Shown: piece after piece, positions 1 to 5,093 of the stretch
Layout of the letters: each line of letters starts with the position of its first letter
How positions within the stretch are numbered: position 1 is the first letter of the stretch
DNA from: Thermococcus sp.
Lineage (GTDB): Archaea > Methanobacteriota_B > Thermococci > Thermococcales > Thermococcaceae
NCBI GenBank assembly: GCA_021157445.1
Contig: JAGGWM010000216.1
Coordinates: forward strand, 1 to 5,183
DNA: 5,183 nucleotides
Direction of reading: 5' to 3'
Position numbers and translations under genes: made by a program
The notes under the pieces: model-generated
The model's database searches: none
The model's input: the letters and a program-made list of their open reading frames with translations, nothing else
What the model was told of the DNA's origin: nothing

Positions 1-1250
1 GCAGGCTTATTTACAGCATAGTTATTTCAAGGAGATTTGGTGTCGAAGTTCTAGGAAGGGTAAATTCACTAATATCACAGGCATTTTTACTGGCTGTCCC
101 GTTAAGCTTTTTTGCCATGGCTTTAGGGAAATATACCTCTGAGTTCTTGGGAAAGGGAGAGATAGAAAAAATAAAGTCCATGACCATGTTAGGATTTTCT
201 TTTCCTTTTATTGGCCTAGTCTTGATTCCTTTTAACTTTTATTTGGCTATTTTAGCAGTTTTGAGAGCGCTTCAGCTAACATTTCGGAGCTTTATTTATG
301 GTCTTCACCGGGGTGAGATTTACGCCTATGCAATGCTAGGGGCGTTTATCCTGTTTGTTGGGGGATTTTTTTCAGAAAATTACTATTTTCCCTATATCGG
401 TCTTCTTTCTGGCGTGGTTATCTTCGGATTTTTATATCTCTTTAAGGAGAGACTATTTGGAAAACCCACTCCCAGTACCTTTAAACTTCTCTTAGAATAT
501 TCCAGCTTTGCATTTCTTGGAGCAATTTCGGGAGTTTTCCTTGTCCAGGCACCATATTTCCTAAGCGAGAGGTTGGCTTCTCCTAAAGTTGCCGGCGTTG
601 TCTCGGCTTCTCTGTCAGCGGCGTTTTTGCTGACCTACCTACCCCAGGTTTTTCAATCGGCGATAATGCCATTGTACTCCTACAAATACGGAAAAGACGA
701 AATGGAGTACGTAAAGTGGCTTGCCGAAGAGTCTACAAAGATACTCACTCTTTTAGTAGCTTTGGTTGTTTTCTCTCTTTTACTTGTGGGCAGAGAGATT
801 TTGTCGCTTCTCTTTGGGTTTTATCTGGGCAGTGAGTTCTACTTAGCTCTCATAGCAGTGGAAACCTACATAGCCTATAACCCTAGTATAGTGGCATTGA
901 ATTCAACAAAATATGTGAGAGAAGGGACCGTTATTGCTCTTTTGGGAGCTGGAGTTTCTCTAGTTGCCTGGCTATTATTGATTGGGCCCTTTAAGGAATA
1001 TGGGGCTGTTTTGGGGCTCTTCTTGGGATACCTCTCGATACTGATTGGAACATCTCTCGTGGCAAACAAAAAACTAAAAGTCTCGTTTGACTGTTACACT
1101 CAATTTACCGTGGCTATTTTGTTGCAATCTGCTGTATTCATTTCAAAAATCCTTCTGTTATTGGCTTTCGTAGTATACCTATGGCTCTTCAGAAAAGAAA
1201 TAAGAGAGACACTAAAGCTTCTCAAACCTTTCCGTGGTAGAGGATTTTAA
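1..1250 (+). CDS. Polysaccharide flippase-like membrane protein (MOP/Wzx type), 5' end missing
   Basis: Probable integral membrane transporter that flips lipid-linked sugars across the cytoplasmic membrane, as in glycan or S-layer N-glycan assembly; the substrate cannot be read from the sequence. The frame is open from base 3 and gives about 415 residues in the window, with no stop and no ATG, GTG or TTG before the ATG at 117. The stretch before that ATG reads RLIYSIVISRRFGVEVLGRV, typical of the first helix and following loop of MOP flippases (ISRRFG, then LGRVN), so the ATG at 117 is internal and the gene starts outside the window. About 11-12 hydrophobic segments can be counted, with basic loops between them and a Lys/Arg-rich tail (RKEIRETLKLLKPFRGRGF). 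The gene ends in TAA at 1248-1250, 29 bases inside the convergent neighbour. Fold class is fairly sure, exact role is not; another MOP exporter is possible. Confidence 0.8.
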   Translation, partial: RLIYSIVISRRFGVEVLGRVNSLISQAFLLAVPLSFFAMALGKYTSEFLGKGEIEKIKSMTMLGFSFPFIGLVLIPFNFYLAILAVLRALQLTFRSFIYGLHRGEIYAYAMLGAFILFVGGFFSENYYFPYIGLLSGVVIFGFLYLFKERLFGKPTPSTFKLLLEYSSFAFLGAISGVFLVQAPYFLSERLASPKVAGVVSASLSAAFLLTYLPQVFQSAIMPLYSYKYGKDEMEYVKWLAEESTKILTLLVALVVFSLLLVGREILSLLFGFYLGSEFYLALIAVETYIAYNPSIVALNSTKYVREGTVIALLGAGVSLVAWLLLIGPFKEYGAVLGLFLGYLSILIGTSLVANKKLKVSFDCYTQFTVAILLQSAVFISKILLLLAFVVYLWLFRKEIRETLKLLKPFRGRGF

Positions 1251-1977
1251 TAAGCTCCTCCGGTAACCCTTCTGCTTTGATCTTATCTTCTATAATCTTC
1301 TTGTCGTAGTCAACCTCTACGAATTTTGTGTGCAGGTTGTCAACGTTTATGATGGCAAAAGTTGCTTTATGTTCCTTTCCGAGAGGGAATCCAATGCTAC
1401 CCGGGCATACTACCCTTCCATATCTCGTCATGGCATTCATGGGAAGTTTTGGAGATGCCACTAACAGGAGTTCATACTCCTTTACTGGTCTCATAAGGGC
1501 TTCATAATACGTGGTGGGTTGCTCTGGAAGAACCTTACCTTCGAATGGGTTTAAGGGACTCCCATAGACTCCAAAAATATCGTTTTTACCGATTTTGTCG
1601 ACGAGATATATTGGCAGGTCTCTTATGAACTCCCTTCCCTCATGGCCGAGCTTTTCCCATGTGTATTTTAAAGCTTCTTTTACGTATGGTTCAAGGGCAA
1701 GTTTGTCGAGATAGCCGGGCCCCTCTGCATGTGGATCGCTCATAGCTATTATCTGGTCGAATTCCCCCCGAATTATCTTCACATGGTTGTCCTTCATTAG
1801 GTCATCGAGAACATCGAGAACTTCCCTTGGATATGGGAACAATCCAATGATGTTTCCGAGTATGTAATATTTTTCAATGTCGTAGCCTTCTTCCTTAAGC
1901 TCCTCAATTCTTCCAAGGGCTTTTACAAGGGCGGGGAAGTTTCCGTTGATATTTGCCAGTACTGCCACGTATGTCAT
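1222..1977 (-). CDS. Metallophosphoesterase-fold protein lacking metal ligands (probable pseudoenzyme)
   Basis: A 251-residue soluble protein that follows the layout of the YfcE/MJ0936-like calcineurin phosphoesterase family (Metallophos_2) from end to end but without its active site. Family DxHGN is NINGN (residues 9-13); family GDxxGxGPxPxEV is GNIIGLFPYPREV (41-53); family GNHD is GEFD (71-74); family HGSP is YGSP (138-141); family GHTH is ASPK (174-177); the late PGSxGxP element is intact (PGSIGFP, 192-198). The metal-binding Asp, His and Asn positions are thus nearly all changed while the structural Gly and Pro residues remain, which suggests a maintained fold with a binding or regulatory role rather than decay. 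From memory, P. furiosus has a close homologue with a solved structure; this should be checked. The ATG at 1977 is set by a perfect ribosome binding site 3 bases upstream. The ligand is unknown. Confidence 0.88.
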   Translation of the reverse strand: MTYVAVLANINGNFPALVKALGRIEELKEEGYDIEKYYILGNIIGLFPYPREVLDVLDDLMKDNHVKIIRGEFDQIIAMSDPHAEGPGYLDKLALEPYVKEALKYTWEKLGHEGREFIRDLPIYLVDKIGKNDIFGVYGSPLNPFEGKVLPEQPTTYYEALMRPVKEYELLLVASPKLPMNAMTRYGRVVCPGSIGFPLGKEHKATFAIINVDNLHTKFVEVDYDKKIIEDKIKAEGLPEELIKILYHGKV

Positions 1978-1980
1978 CCT

Positions 1981-1989
1981 ATCACCTCC
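1981..1989 (-). promoter_or_regulatory. Ribosome binding site of the phosphoesterase-like gene
   Basis: On the minus strand this reads GGAGGTGAT, fully complementary to the 3' end of archaeal 16S rRNA (AUCACCUCC), and is followed by AGG and then the ATG at 1977. It fixes the start codon. The 13 bases 1977-1989 are identical to 2141-2153 upstream of the small ORF. Confidence 0.9.
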
Positions 1990-2020
1990 CCAATTTTTCT
2001 AACTTTTATTTACTAAAAGA

Positions 2021-2040
2021 GGTATTTAAGCTTTTCGAAA
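2021..2040 (-). promoter_or_regulatory. Promoter of the phosphoesterase-like gene (BRE/TATA)
   Basis: On the minus strand the segment contains CGAAAAG followed by CTTAAATACC, an acceptable archaeal BRE plus TATA box. The TATA centre near 2026 predicts transcription starting near 2000, giving a leader of about 20 bases that just contains the ribosome binding site. It lies immediately downstream of the stop codon of the 29-codon ORF, so the phosphoesterase-like gene may be transcribed both from here and by read-through. Confidence 0.6.
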
Positions 2041-2050
2041 TCATAAGGGA

Positions 2051-2140
2051 TCAGAAGGGCAAGAGCTTTCGTTTCTTTTTCTTTTCTTGTTTGGTTCTTG
2101 CATTGCTGAGCAGATAGAGCATAAGTGCATCTTCTATCAT
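2051..2140 (-). CDS. Small basic protein, 29 residues, unknown function
   Basis: Starts with ATG at 2140 and stops with TGA at 2051-2053. The product reads MIEDALMLYLLSNAR, a short amphipathic or hydrophobic helix, followed by a strongly basic tail (residues 15-26, including KKKKRK) ending LLPF. It is too short for usual ORF cut-offs. The main argument that it is real is the perfect ribosome binding site GGAGGTGAT placed four bases before the ATG, in a 13-base context identical to that of the next gene downstream, plus a good TATA box further up. The hydrophobic head with a lysine-rich tail would suit binding to RNA, to a membrane or to a partner protein, but none of these is shown. It precedes the phosphoesterase-like gene by 73 bases on the same strand. 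No family is recognised; a regulatory leader peptide is the alternative. Confidence 0.6.
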   Translation of the reverse strand: MIEDALMLYLLSNARTKQEKKKKRKLLPF

Positions 2141-2144
2141 TCCT

Positions 2145-2153
2145 ATCACCTCC
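2145..2153 (-). promoter_or_regulatory. Ribosome binding site of the 29-codon ORF
   Basis: On the minus strand this reads GGAGGTGAT, a nine-base perfect match to the anti-Shine-Dalgarno sequence, then AGGA and the ATG at 2140. A match this long in an otherwise AT-rich gap is unlikely by chance and is the deciding evidence for translation starting here. Confidence 0.8.
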
Positions 2154-2227
2154 TTGCTTTGTTAGAACATTATTTTTATTTTGAAGCTCTCCGAAAGAAA
2201 CGCTCTATGTTTTAACTACCAAGTGTT

Positions 2228-2243
2228 ATTTAAAAATTTTTGG
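2228..2243 (-). promoter_or_regulatory. Promoter upstream of the 29-codon ORF (BRE/TATA)
   Basis: On the minus strand CCAAAAATTT runs into TTTAAATA, a strong archaeal BRE/TATA pair. The TATA centre near 2232 predicts a start near 2206, giving an unusually long leader of about 65 bases before the ATG at 2140. It lies just beyond the 3' end and probable terminator of the tRNA-Arg gene, so it starts a new transcription unit. Weak TATA-like character on the plus strand is expected from the AT-rich sequence and has no matching gene. Confidence 0.6.
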
Positions 2244-2270
2244 TTATTTTCATGCTAAGGTTACAAAGAC

Positions 2271-2275
2271 AAAAA
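2271..2275 (-). terminator. T-run terminator of tRNA-Arg
   Basis: Eight bases after the encoded CCA the minus strand has CTCTTTTTG, a run of five T followed by a further short T run (TCTTTG). Oligo-T stretches are sufficient for archaeal RNA polymerase termination, so this is the likely end of the tRNA transcript. No hairpin is needed or seen. Confidence 0.55.
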
Positions 2276-2282
2276 GAGGTTT

Positions 2283-2360
2283 TGGCGCCCCGGCGGGGAT
2301 TTGAACCCCGGACCTCGAGGTCCGCAGCCTCGCGCCCTATCCAGACTAGGCCACCGGGGC
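2283..2360 (-). tRNA. tRNA-Arg (anticodon GCG)
   Basis: Full cloverleaf on the minus strand. The acceptor stem GCCCCGG pairs with CCGGGGC (7 of 7), the D stem is GCCT with GGGC (one U-G pair), the anticodon stem CGAGG pairs with CCTCG, the loop CTGCGGA carries anticodon GCG (plus-strand 2323-2325), and the T arm is CGGGG-TTCAAAT-CCCCG. The discriminator base is G and CCA is encoded at 2283-2285. There is no intron. It decodes CGC and CGT arginine codons. The GC-rich stems suit a hyperthermophile. Transcription is leftwards from the TATA element at 2386-2393, whose expected start lies a few bases before the mature 5' end, so 5' processing by RNase P would remove only a very short leader. Confidence 0.97.
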
Positions 2361-2385
2361 ATCAAGGGAACTTTTGGGAGAGACC

Positions 2386-2397
2386 TTATAAATTTTG
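2386..2397. promoter_or_regulatory. Symmetrical TATA element shared by tRNA-Arg and the M24 peptidase
   Basis: The plus strand reads TTATAAATTTTG and the minus strand reads CAAAATTTATAA. On the minus strand this is a strong BRE (GCAAAA) plus TATA, with a predicted start near 2363, three bases before the tRNA 5' end. On the plus strand the same near-palindromic TATA predicts a start near 2412-2415, just before the ribosome binding site of the peptidase, but its plus-side BRE (GAGAGAC) is poor. No other TATA box is apparent in the 65-base gap, so one element probably serves both genes, favouring the tRNA. Confidence 0.6.
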
Positions 2398-2414
2398 CCC
2401 GCAAGTTTCCTTAT

Positions 2415-2420
2415 GGTGAT
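2415..2420 (+). promoter_or_regulatory. Ribosome binding site of the M24 peptidase
   Basis: GGTGAT, part of the canonical archaeal Shine-Dalgarno sequence, lies five bases before the ATG at 2426 and selects it over the out-of-frame ATG at 2413. The predicted transcription start is nearly at this site, so the leader is very short. Confidence 0.65.
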
Positions 2421-2425
2421 TACAT

Positions 2426-3493
2426 ATGGACAGAATGAAAAGATTCTTAGAATATCTTGAGGAATACGATGGGGCATTGATAACCCCCGGTAGCAATCTC
2501 TATTATTTAACCGGAATGGCACCTCAAGCAACTGAAGAAAGGCTCTTTCTTCTTGTGGTCAATAGAGATGGAGAAAGCGTTTTAATAGCGCCCAAGCTCT
2601 ATGAAAACGAAGTTGAATGGAAAAATGTTGTGTTCTGGAGAGATGAGGAGAATCCTTATGGGGTTCTTGAAAGAGTCCTATCTTCCCTAAACTTGAAAAG
2701 CGGTAAGATTCTGGTGGAAGATACAATGAGGGCGAGCTTCTTAATTCATATCGAACGGTTTTTAGAGAATTACACTTTTTACCCTCTGAGTGTAGTTACA
2801 AAAGAAATGCGAATGCGTAAAGGTGAAAAAGAAATAAGGCTGATGAAAAAGGCCGCTGAGATTGTAGATAAGGTTTTTTACGAAATAGCAAGCAGAGACT
2901 TAATGGGAAAAAGCGAAAAGCAAGTTGCCTTGGAAATCGAGTTTCTTATTAGGGAGCTGGCAGATGATGTGGCCTTTCCTCCTATAGTTGCTTCCGGCAA
3001 AAATGCTGCAAATCCTCATCATTCGCCTGGTGAAAGAAAAATAAGGCATGGAGACTTTGTGATACTCGACTTTGGGGCAAGATACAAAGGTTACTGCTCG
3101 GATATAACGAGAACTGTGGCAATAGGTCACGCCAATGAGAAGCTTAAGGAAATCTATGAAATCGTTAAAGAAGCTCAAGAAAGGGCTTTCCAGAGTGTTC
3201 GTGAGGGGATAAAAGCTGGGGATGTCGACATAGCTGCAAGAGAACACATAGCTAGGAAAGGTTATGGAGAATACTTTATCCACAGAACAGGACATGGATT
3301 GGGTTTGGAAGTCCATGAAGAGCCCTATATAAGTCAAGCAAGCGAAAGGATTCTTGAAAATAGCATGACATTTACAATTGAACCCGGCATCTACATCCCA
3401 AATTTGGGCGGTGTGAGAATAGAAGACGATGTTGTTGTGGAGAAAAAAGGAAAAAGACTTACAAAAGCTGAAAGGGAACTAATGGTTCTTTGA
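2426..3493 (+). CDS. M24 family metallopeptidase (prolidase / Xaa-Pro peptidase type)
   Basis: A 355-residue cytoplasmic metal-dependent peptidase that probably cleaves X-Pro dipeptides or removes the residue before a proline in short peptides, helping to recycle peptides. Residues 1-125 form the N-terminal creatinase/prolidase domain (YYLTGMAP at 26-33); residues 130-355 form the pita-bread catalytic domain. All five dinuclear metal ligands are visible: Asp215 (ILDFGA), Asp226 (SDITRT), His290 (HRTGHG), Glu319 (TIEPG) and Glu333 (RIEDD). The accessory histidines in NPHHSPG (198-199) and His297 are also present, so an active enzyme is expected. The length is close to that of archaeal prolidases (about 350). 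The N-terminal domain, which sets substrate choice, may differ from the well-studied P. furiosus prolidase, so an aminopeptidase or paralogous role cannot be excluded. The 3' end overlaps the convergent amidohydrolase gene by 15 bases. Confidence 0.93.
   Translation: MDRMKRFLEYLEEYDGALITPGSNLYYLTGMAPQATEERLFLLVVNRDGESVLIAPKLYENEVEWKNVVFWRDEENPYGVLERVLSSLNLKSGKILVEDTMRASFLIHIERFLENYTFYPLSVVTKEMRMRKGEKEIRLMKKAAEIVDKVFYEIASRDLMGKSEKQVALEIEFLIRELADDVAFPPIVASGKNAANPHHSPGERKIRHGDFVILDFGARYKGYCSDITRTVAIGHANEKLKEIYEIVKEAQERAFQSVREGIKAGDVDIAAREHIARKGYGEYFIHRTGHGLGLEVHEEPYISQASERILENSMTFTIEPGIYIPNLGGVRIEDDVVVEKKGKRLTKAERELMVL
3442..3455 (-). terminator. Possible T-rich terminator of the amidohydrolase gene
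   Basis: On the minus strand CTTTTTCCTTTTTTC lies about 25-35 bases after the TAG stop of the amidohydrolase, inside the 3' end of the peptidase gene on the other strand. Two T runs of five and six are enough for archaeal termination. The tract also encodes Lys-rich residues of the peptidase (EKKGKR), so it may be coincidental. Confidence 0.4.
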
Positions 3494-4999
3494 ACCCGCT
3501 ACATAGACCTCAAGAACTTTTATGTCTCTCAGCTCTTCCTCTTTAGCTTCAAATGGATCCCGATCCACTATAATAAAGTCTCCAAATTTGCCCTCTTCAA
3601 GGGTTCCAAGTTCATCCTCGGCATGCATTATGCAGGCGGAGCCATAGGTATAGCTGTGGAGGCTCTCCTCAAGAGAGAGGCATTCACCCTTTGTGTAGTT
3701 ATAGGTCTCAATGCCTTCGAATTTGCCCCTGGTCACTGCCGCATAGATGCTTTCCCAGGGATTTGCGGGCTCTATAGGAGAATCTGTACCAAAACCTATC
3801 ATAACCCCTTCTTCAAGCATGCTCTTGAAGGGGTAAACCCATTTTGCCCTTCTTTTTCCAACTCTCTTCACTACCCACCAATCGCTTATTACAAACCTTG
3901 GCTGGACCGAAGCAACAACTCCAAGCCTCTTCATCCTCTTTATTTGGTCTTCCCTTAAAATTGATGCGTGTTCTATGCGGTTCCTCTCTCCTCCGAGCTC
4001 ATCATAAATGCCTAGAATCATGTCTGTGGTTTTATCCCCTATTCCGTGGATTGCCATCTGGAGACCTAGCCGATGGGCTTCTTGAACTATTTTCTTTAAC
4101 TCTTCTCTGCTTATGTTGGGGTGTCCGGTTGTAGGGGCATCTTCATAGGGTTTGGAAAGCCATGCTGTCCGGGCTCCAAGGCTTCCATCGGCAAGAACCT
4201 TTATCCCCATAATCTTTACCCTCTTACTCCCGACTCCTCTGGTAAGGCCAAGGCCTTTCAATTCTTCAAGAAGGGAAGGATTTAGGTATACAAACACCCT
4301 AATAGGGAGCTTACCTTCGTTATCTAGCTCCAGAAGCGCTCTAAGGCTTTTCTTATTTACACTCACGAAGCCGACACTTGTAACACCCTGTGAAAGGACG
4401 AACTTAGCCCCTTCTTCGAGAAAGTGTTTGTAATCTTCGACCGTTAAAGTCTCGTTGATAATCTCTCTTACCTTTTCCAGGGCGTTTTCTTTTATTATCC
4501 CGGTTTCAAGGTCTGCATCTTCACCTTCTTCTAAGCTTACCATCTCCATAGCTTTCGTGTTTAAAACAGCTGCATGAAAACAGGTTCTATACAAAAGCAC
4601 TGGTTTGCTGTTAACAATCTCGTCCAAATCCTTTTTTGTGGGGTACCTTCCAAGCTCTTCCTGATCCCATCCAAAACCGAGAATCCAGCTTGTATTCGTT
4701 TTGTTGGCATAATCCTTGAGCTTCTCCTTTAATTCTTCTATGCTTTTTGTCCCCTTTAAATTGAGCATTTTCAAAGACTGCCCGAGGGAATTTAGATGAA
4801 TATGGGAATCTATGAACCCCGGCAGGGCAATTTTTCCCTTTAAATCTACCACTTCTCCTTCAAGTTCCTCAGCAATTTTGCGAGCCTTTTCACTATTTCC
4901 GGTATAGAGTACCTTTTCATTGCCTATAACAATGGCTTCTGTAGTTTTCAAAGGTTTAAAAGATATGTATATTTTCCCGTTCACAAAAGCCCTGATCAA
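3479..4999 (-). CDS. YtcJ-like amidohydrolase (metal-dependent TIM-barrel hydrolase)
   Basis: A 506-residue member of the amidohydrolase superfamily (Amidohydro_3 group, including YtcJ and N-substituted formamide deformylase), expected to hydrolyse a C-N bond of a small amide; the natural substrate is unknown. A short N-terminal beta domain leads into LPGFIDSHIHLNSLG, with metal ligands His66 and His68. Further family motifs are ILGFGWDQ (106-113), KVLADGSLGARTA (268-279, Lys268 a candidate metal-bridging residue), AIHGIGD (His318), NRIEHAS (His344) and FGTDSPIEPANPW (catalytic Asp406). The C-terminal part returns to the beta domain (LGTLEEGKFGDFIIVDRDP). The set looks complete, so it is probably active. 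The start is TTG at 4999, chosen because AGGGGAG lies five bases upstream and no other start codon occurs in frame nearby. The gene has its own promoter and overlaps the peptidase gene tail to tail, so no shared operon is indicated. Confidence 0.92.
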   Translation of the reverse strand: MIRAFVNGKIYISFKPLKTTEAIVIGNEKVLYTGNSEKARKIAEELEGEVVDLKGKIALPGFIDSHIHLNSLGQSLKMLNLKGTKSIEELKEKLKDYANKTNTSWILGFGWDQEELGRYPTKKDLDEIVNSKPVLLYRTCFHAAVLNTKAMEMVSLEEGEDADLETGIIKENALEKVREIINETLTVEDYKHFLEEGAKFVLSQGVTSVGFVSVNKKSLRALLELDNEGKLPIRVFVYLNPSLLEELKGLGLTRGVGSKRVKIMGIKVLADGSLGARTAWLSKPYEDAPTTGHPNISREELKKIVQEAHRLGLQMAIHGIGDKTTDMILGIYDELGGERNRIEHASILREDQIKRMKRLGVVASVQPRFVISDWWVVKRVGKRRAKWVYPFKSMLEEGVMIGFGTDSPIEPANPWESIYAAVTRGKFEGIETYNYTKGECLSLEESLHSYTYGSACIMHAEDELGTLEEGKFGDFIIVDRDPFEAKEEELRDIKVLEVYVAGSKNH

Positions 5000-5004
5000 T
5001 TTGT

Positions 5005-5011
5005 CTCCCCT
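5005..5011 (-). promoter_or_regulatory. Ribosome binding site deciding a TTG start
   Basis: On the minus strand AGGGGAG is followed by ACAAA and TTG at 4999. The site supports the unusual start codon of the amidohydrolase; further upstream the frame has no ATG, GTG or TTG within the short leader. Confidence 0.65.
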
Positions 5012-5030
5012 TTTCTGGTTTGTTGTTTGA

Positions 5031-5048
5031 CTTTTATATTTTCTTTGG
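5031..5048 (-). promoter_or_regulatory. Promoter of the amidohydrolase gene (BRE/TATA)
   Basis: On the minus strand CCAAAGAAAA runs into TATAAAAG, a close match to archaeal BRE plus TATA. The predicted transcription start is about 5008-5014, giving a leader of only 10-15 bases that begins at or just before the ribosome binding site. Confidence 0.65.
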
Positions 5049-5057
5049 TTGGCCTAT

Positions 5058-5073
5058 CAAAAAGTCCTTAAGT
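5058..5073 (+). promoter_or_regulatory. Possible promoter of the C/D box sRNA
   Basis: The plus strand has CAAAAA followed by TCCTTAAG. This is a weak TATA box, but the spacing of about 25 bases puts the start near 5094, exactly at the predicted 5' end of the sRNA. Support is positional rather than from sequence quality. Confidence 0.35.
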
Positions 5074-5093
5074 TGGGAGATGTAAGATGTGAT

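Noticed and set aside
875..1069. Minus-strand 64-codon ORF inside the flippase
   Set aside because: Antisense shadow of a hydrophobic membrane segment with no supporting signals.
2154..2206. Riboswitch in the long leader of the micro-ORF
   Set aside because: No known aptamer signature could be recognised; only simple long-range complementarity is visible, reported separately as a low-interest finding.
2283..2360. tRNA gene as an integration (att) site of a mobile element
   Set aside because: No repeat of the tRNA 3' end, integrase gene or compositional break is visible on either side in this window.
2252..2418. Plus-strand ORF of about 55 codons beginning at ATG 2252
   Set aside because: It runs antisense through the whole tRNA-Arg gene, has no ribosome binding site, and its Arg/Pro-rich product simply reflects the tRNA stems.
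2346..2531. Minus-strand ORF of 61 codons over the tRNA 5' end and the peptidase start
   Set aside because: It overlaps the tRNA and the well-supported peptidase N terminus, has no Shine-Dalgarno sequence and no recognisable motif.
2900..3337. Minus-strand ORF of 145 codons opposite the M24 peptidase
   Set aside because: It is a shadow of the conserved catalytic domain; the Cys/Ser/Phe-rich composition is unlike the other proteins here, and no promoter or ribosome binding site is seen.
3623..4433. Three overlapping plus-strand ORFs opposite the amidohydrolase
   Set aside because: All lie antisense to the amidohydrolase motifs, are low-complexity (Leu/Ser/Pro-rich), and lack initiation signals.
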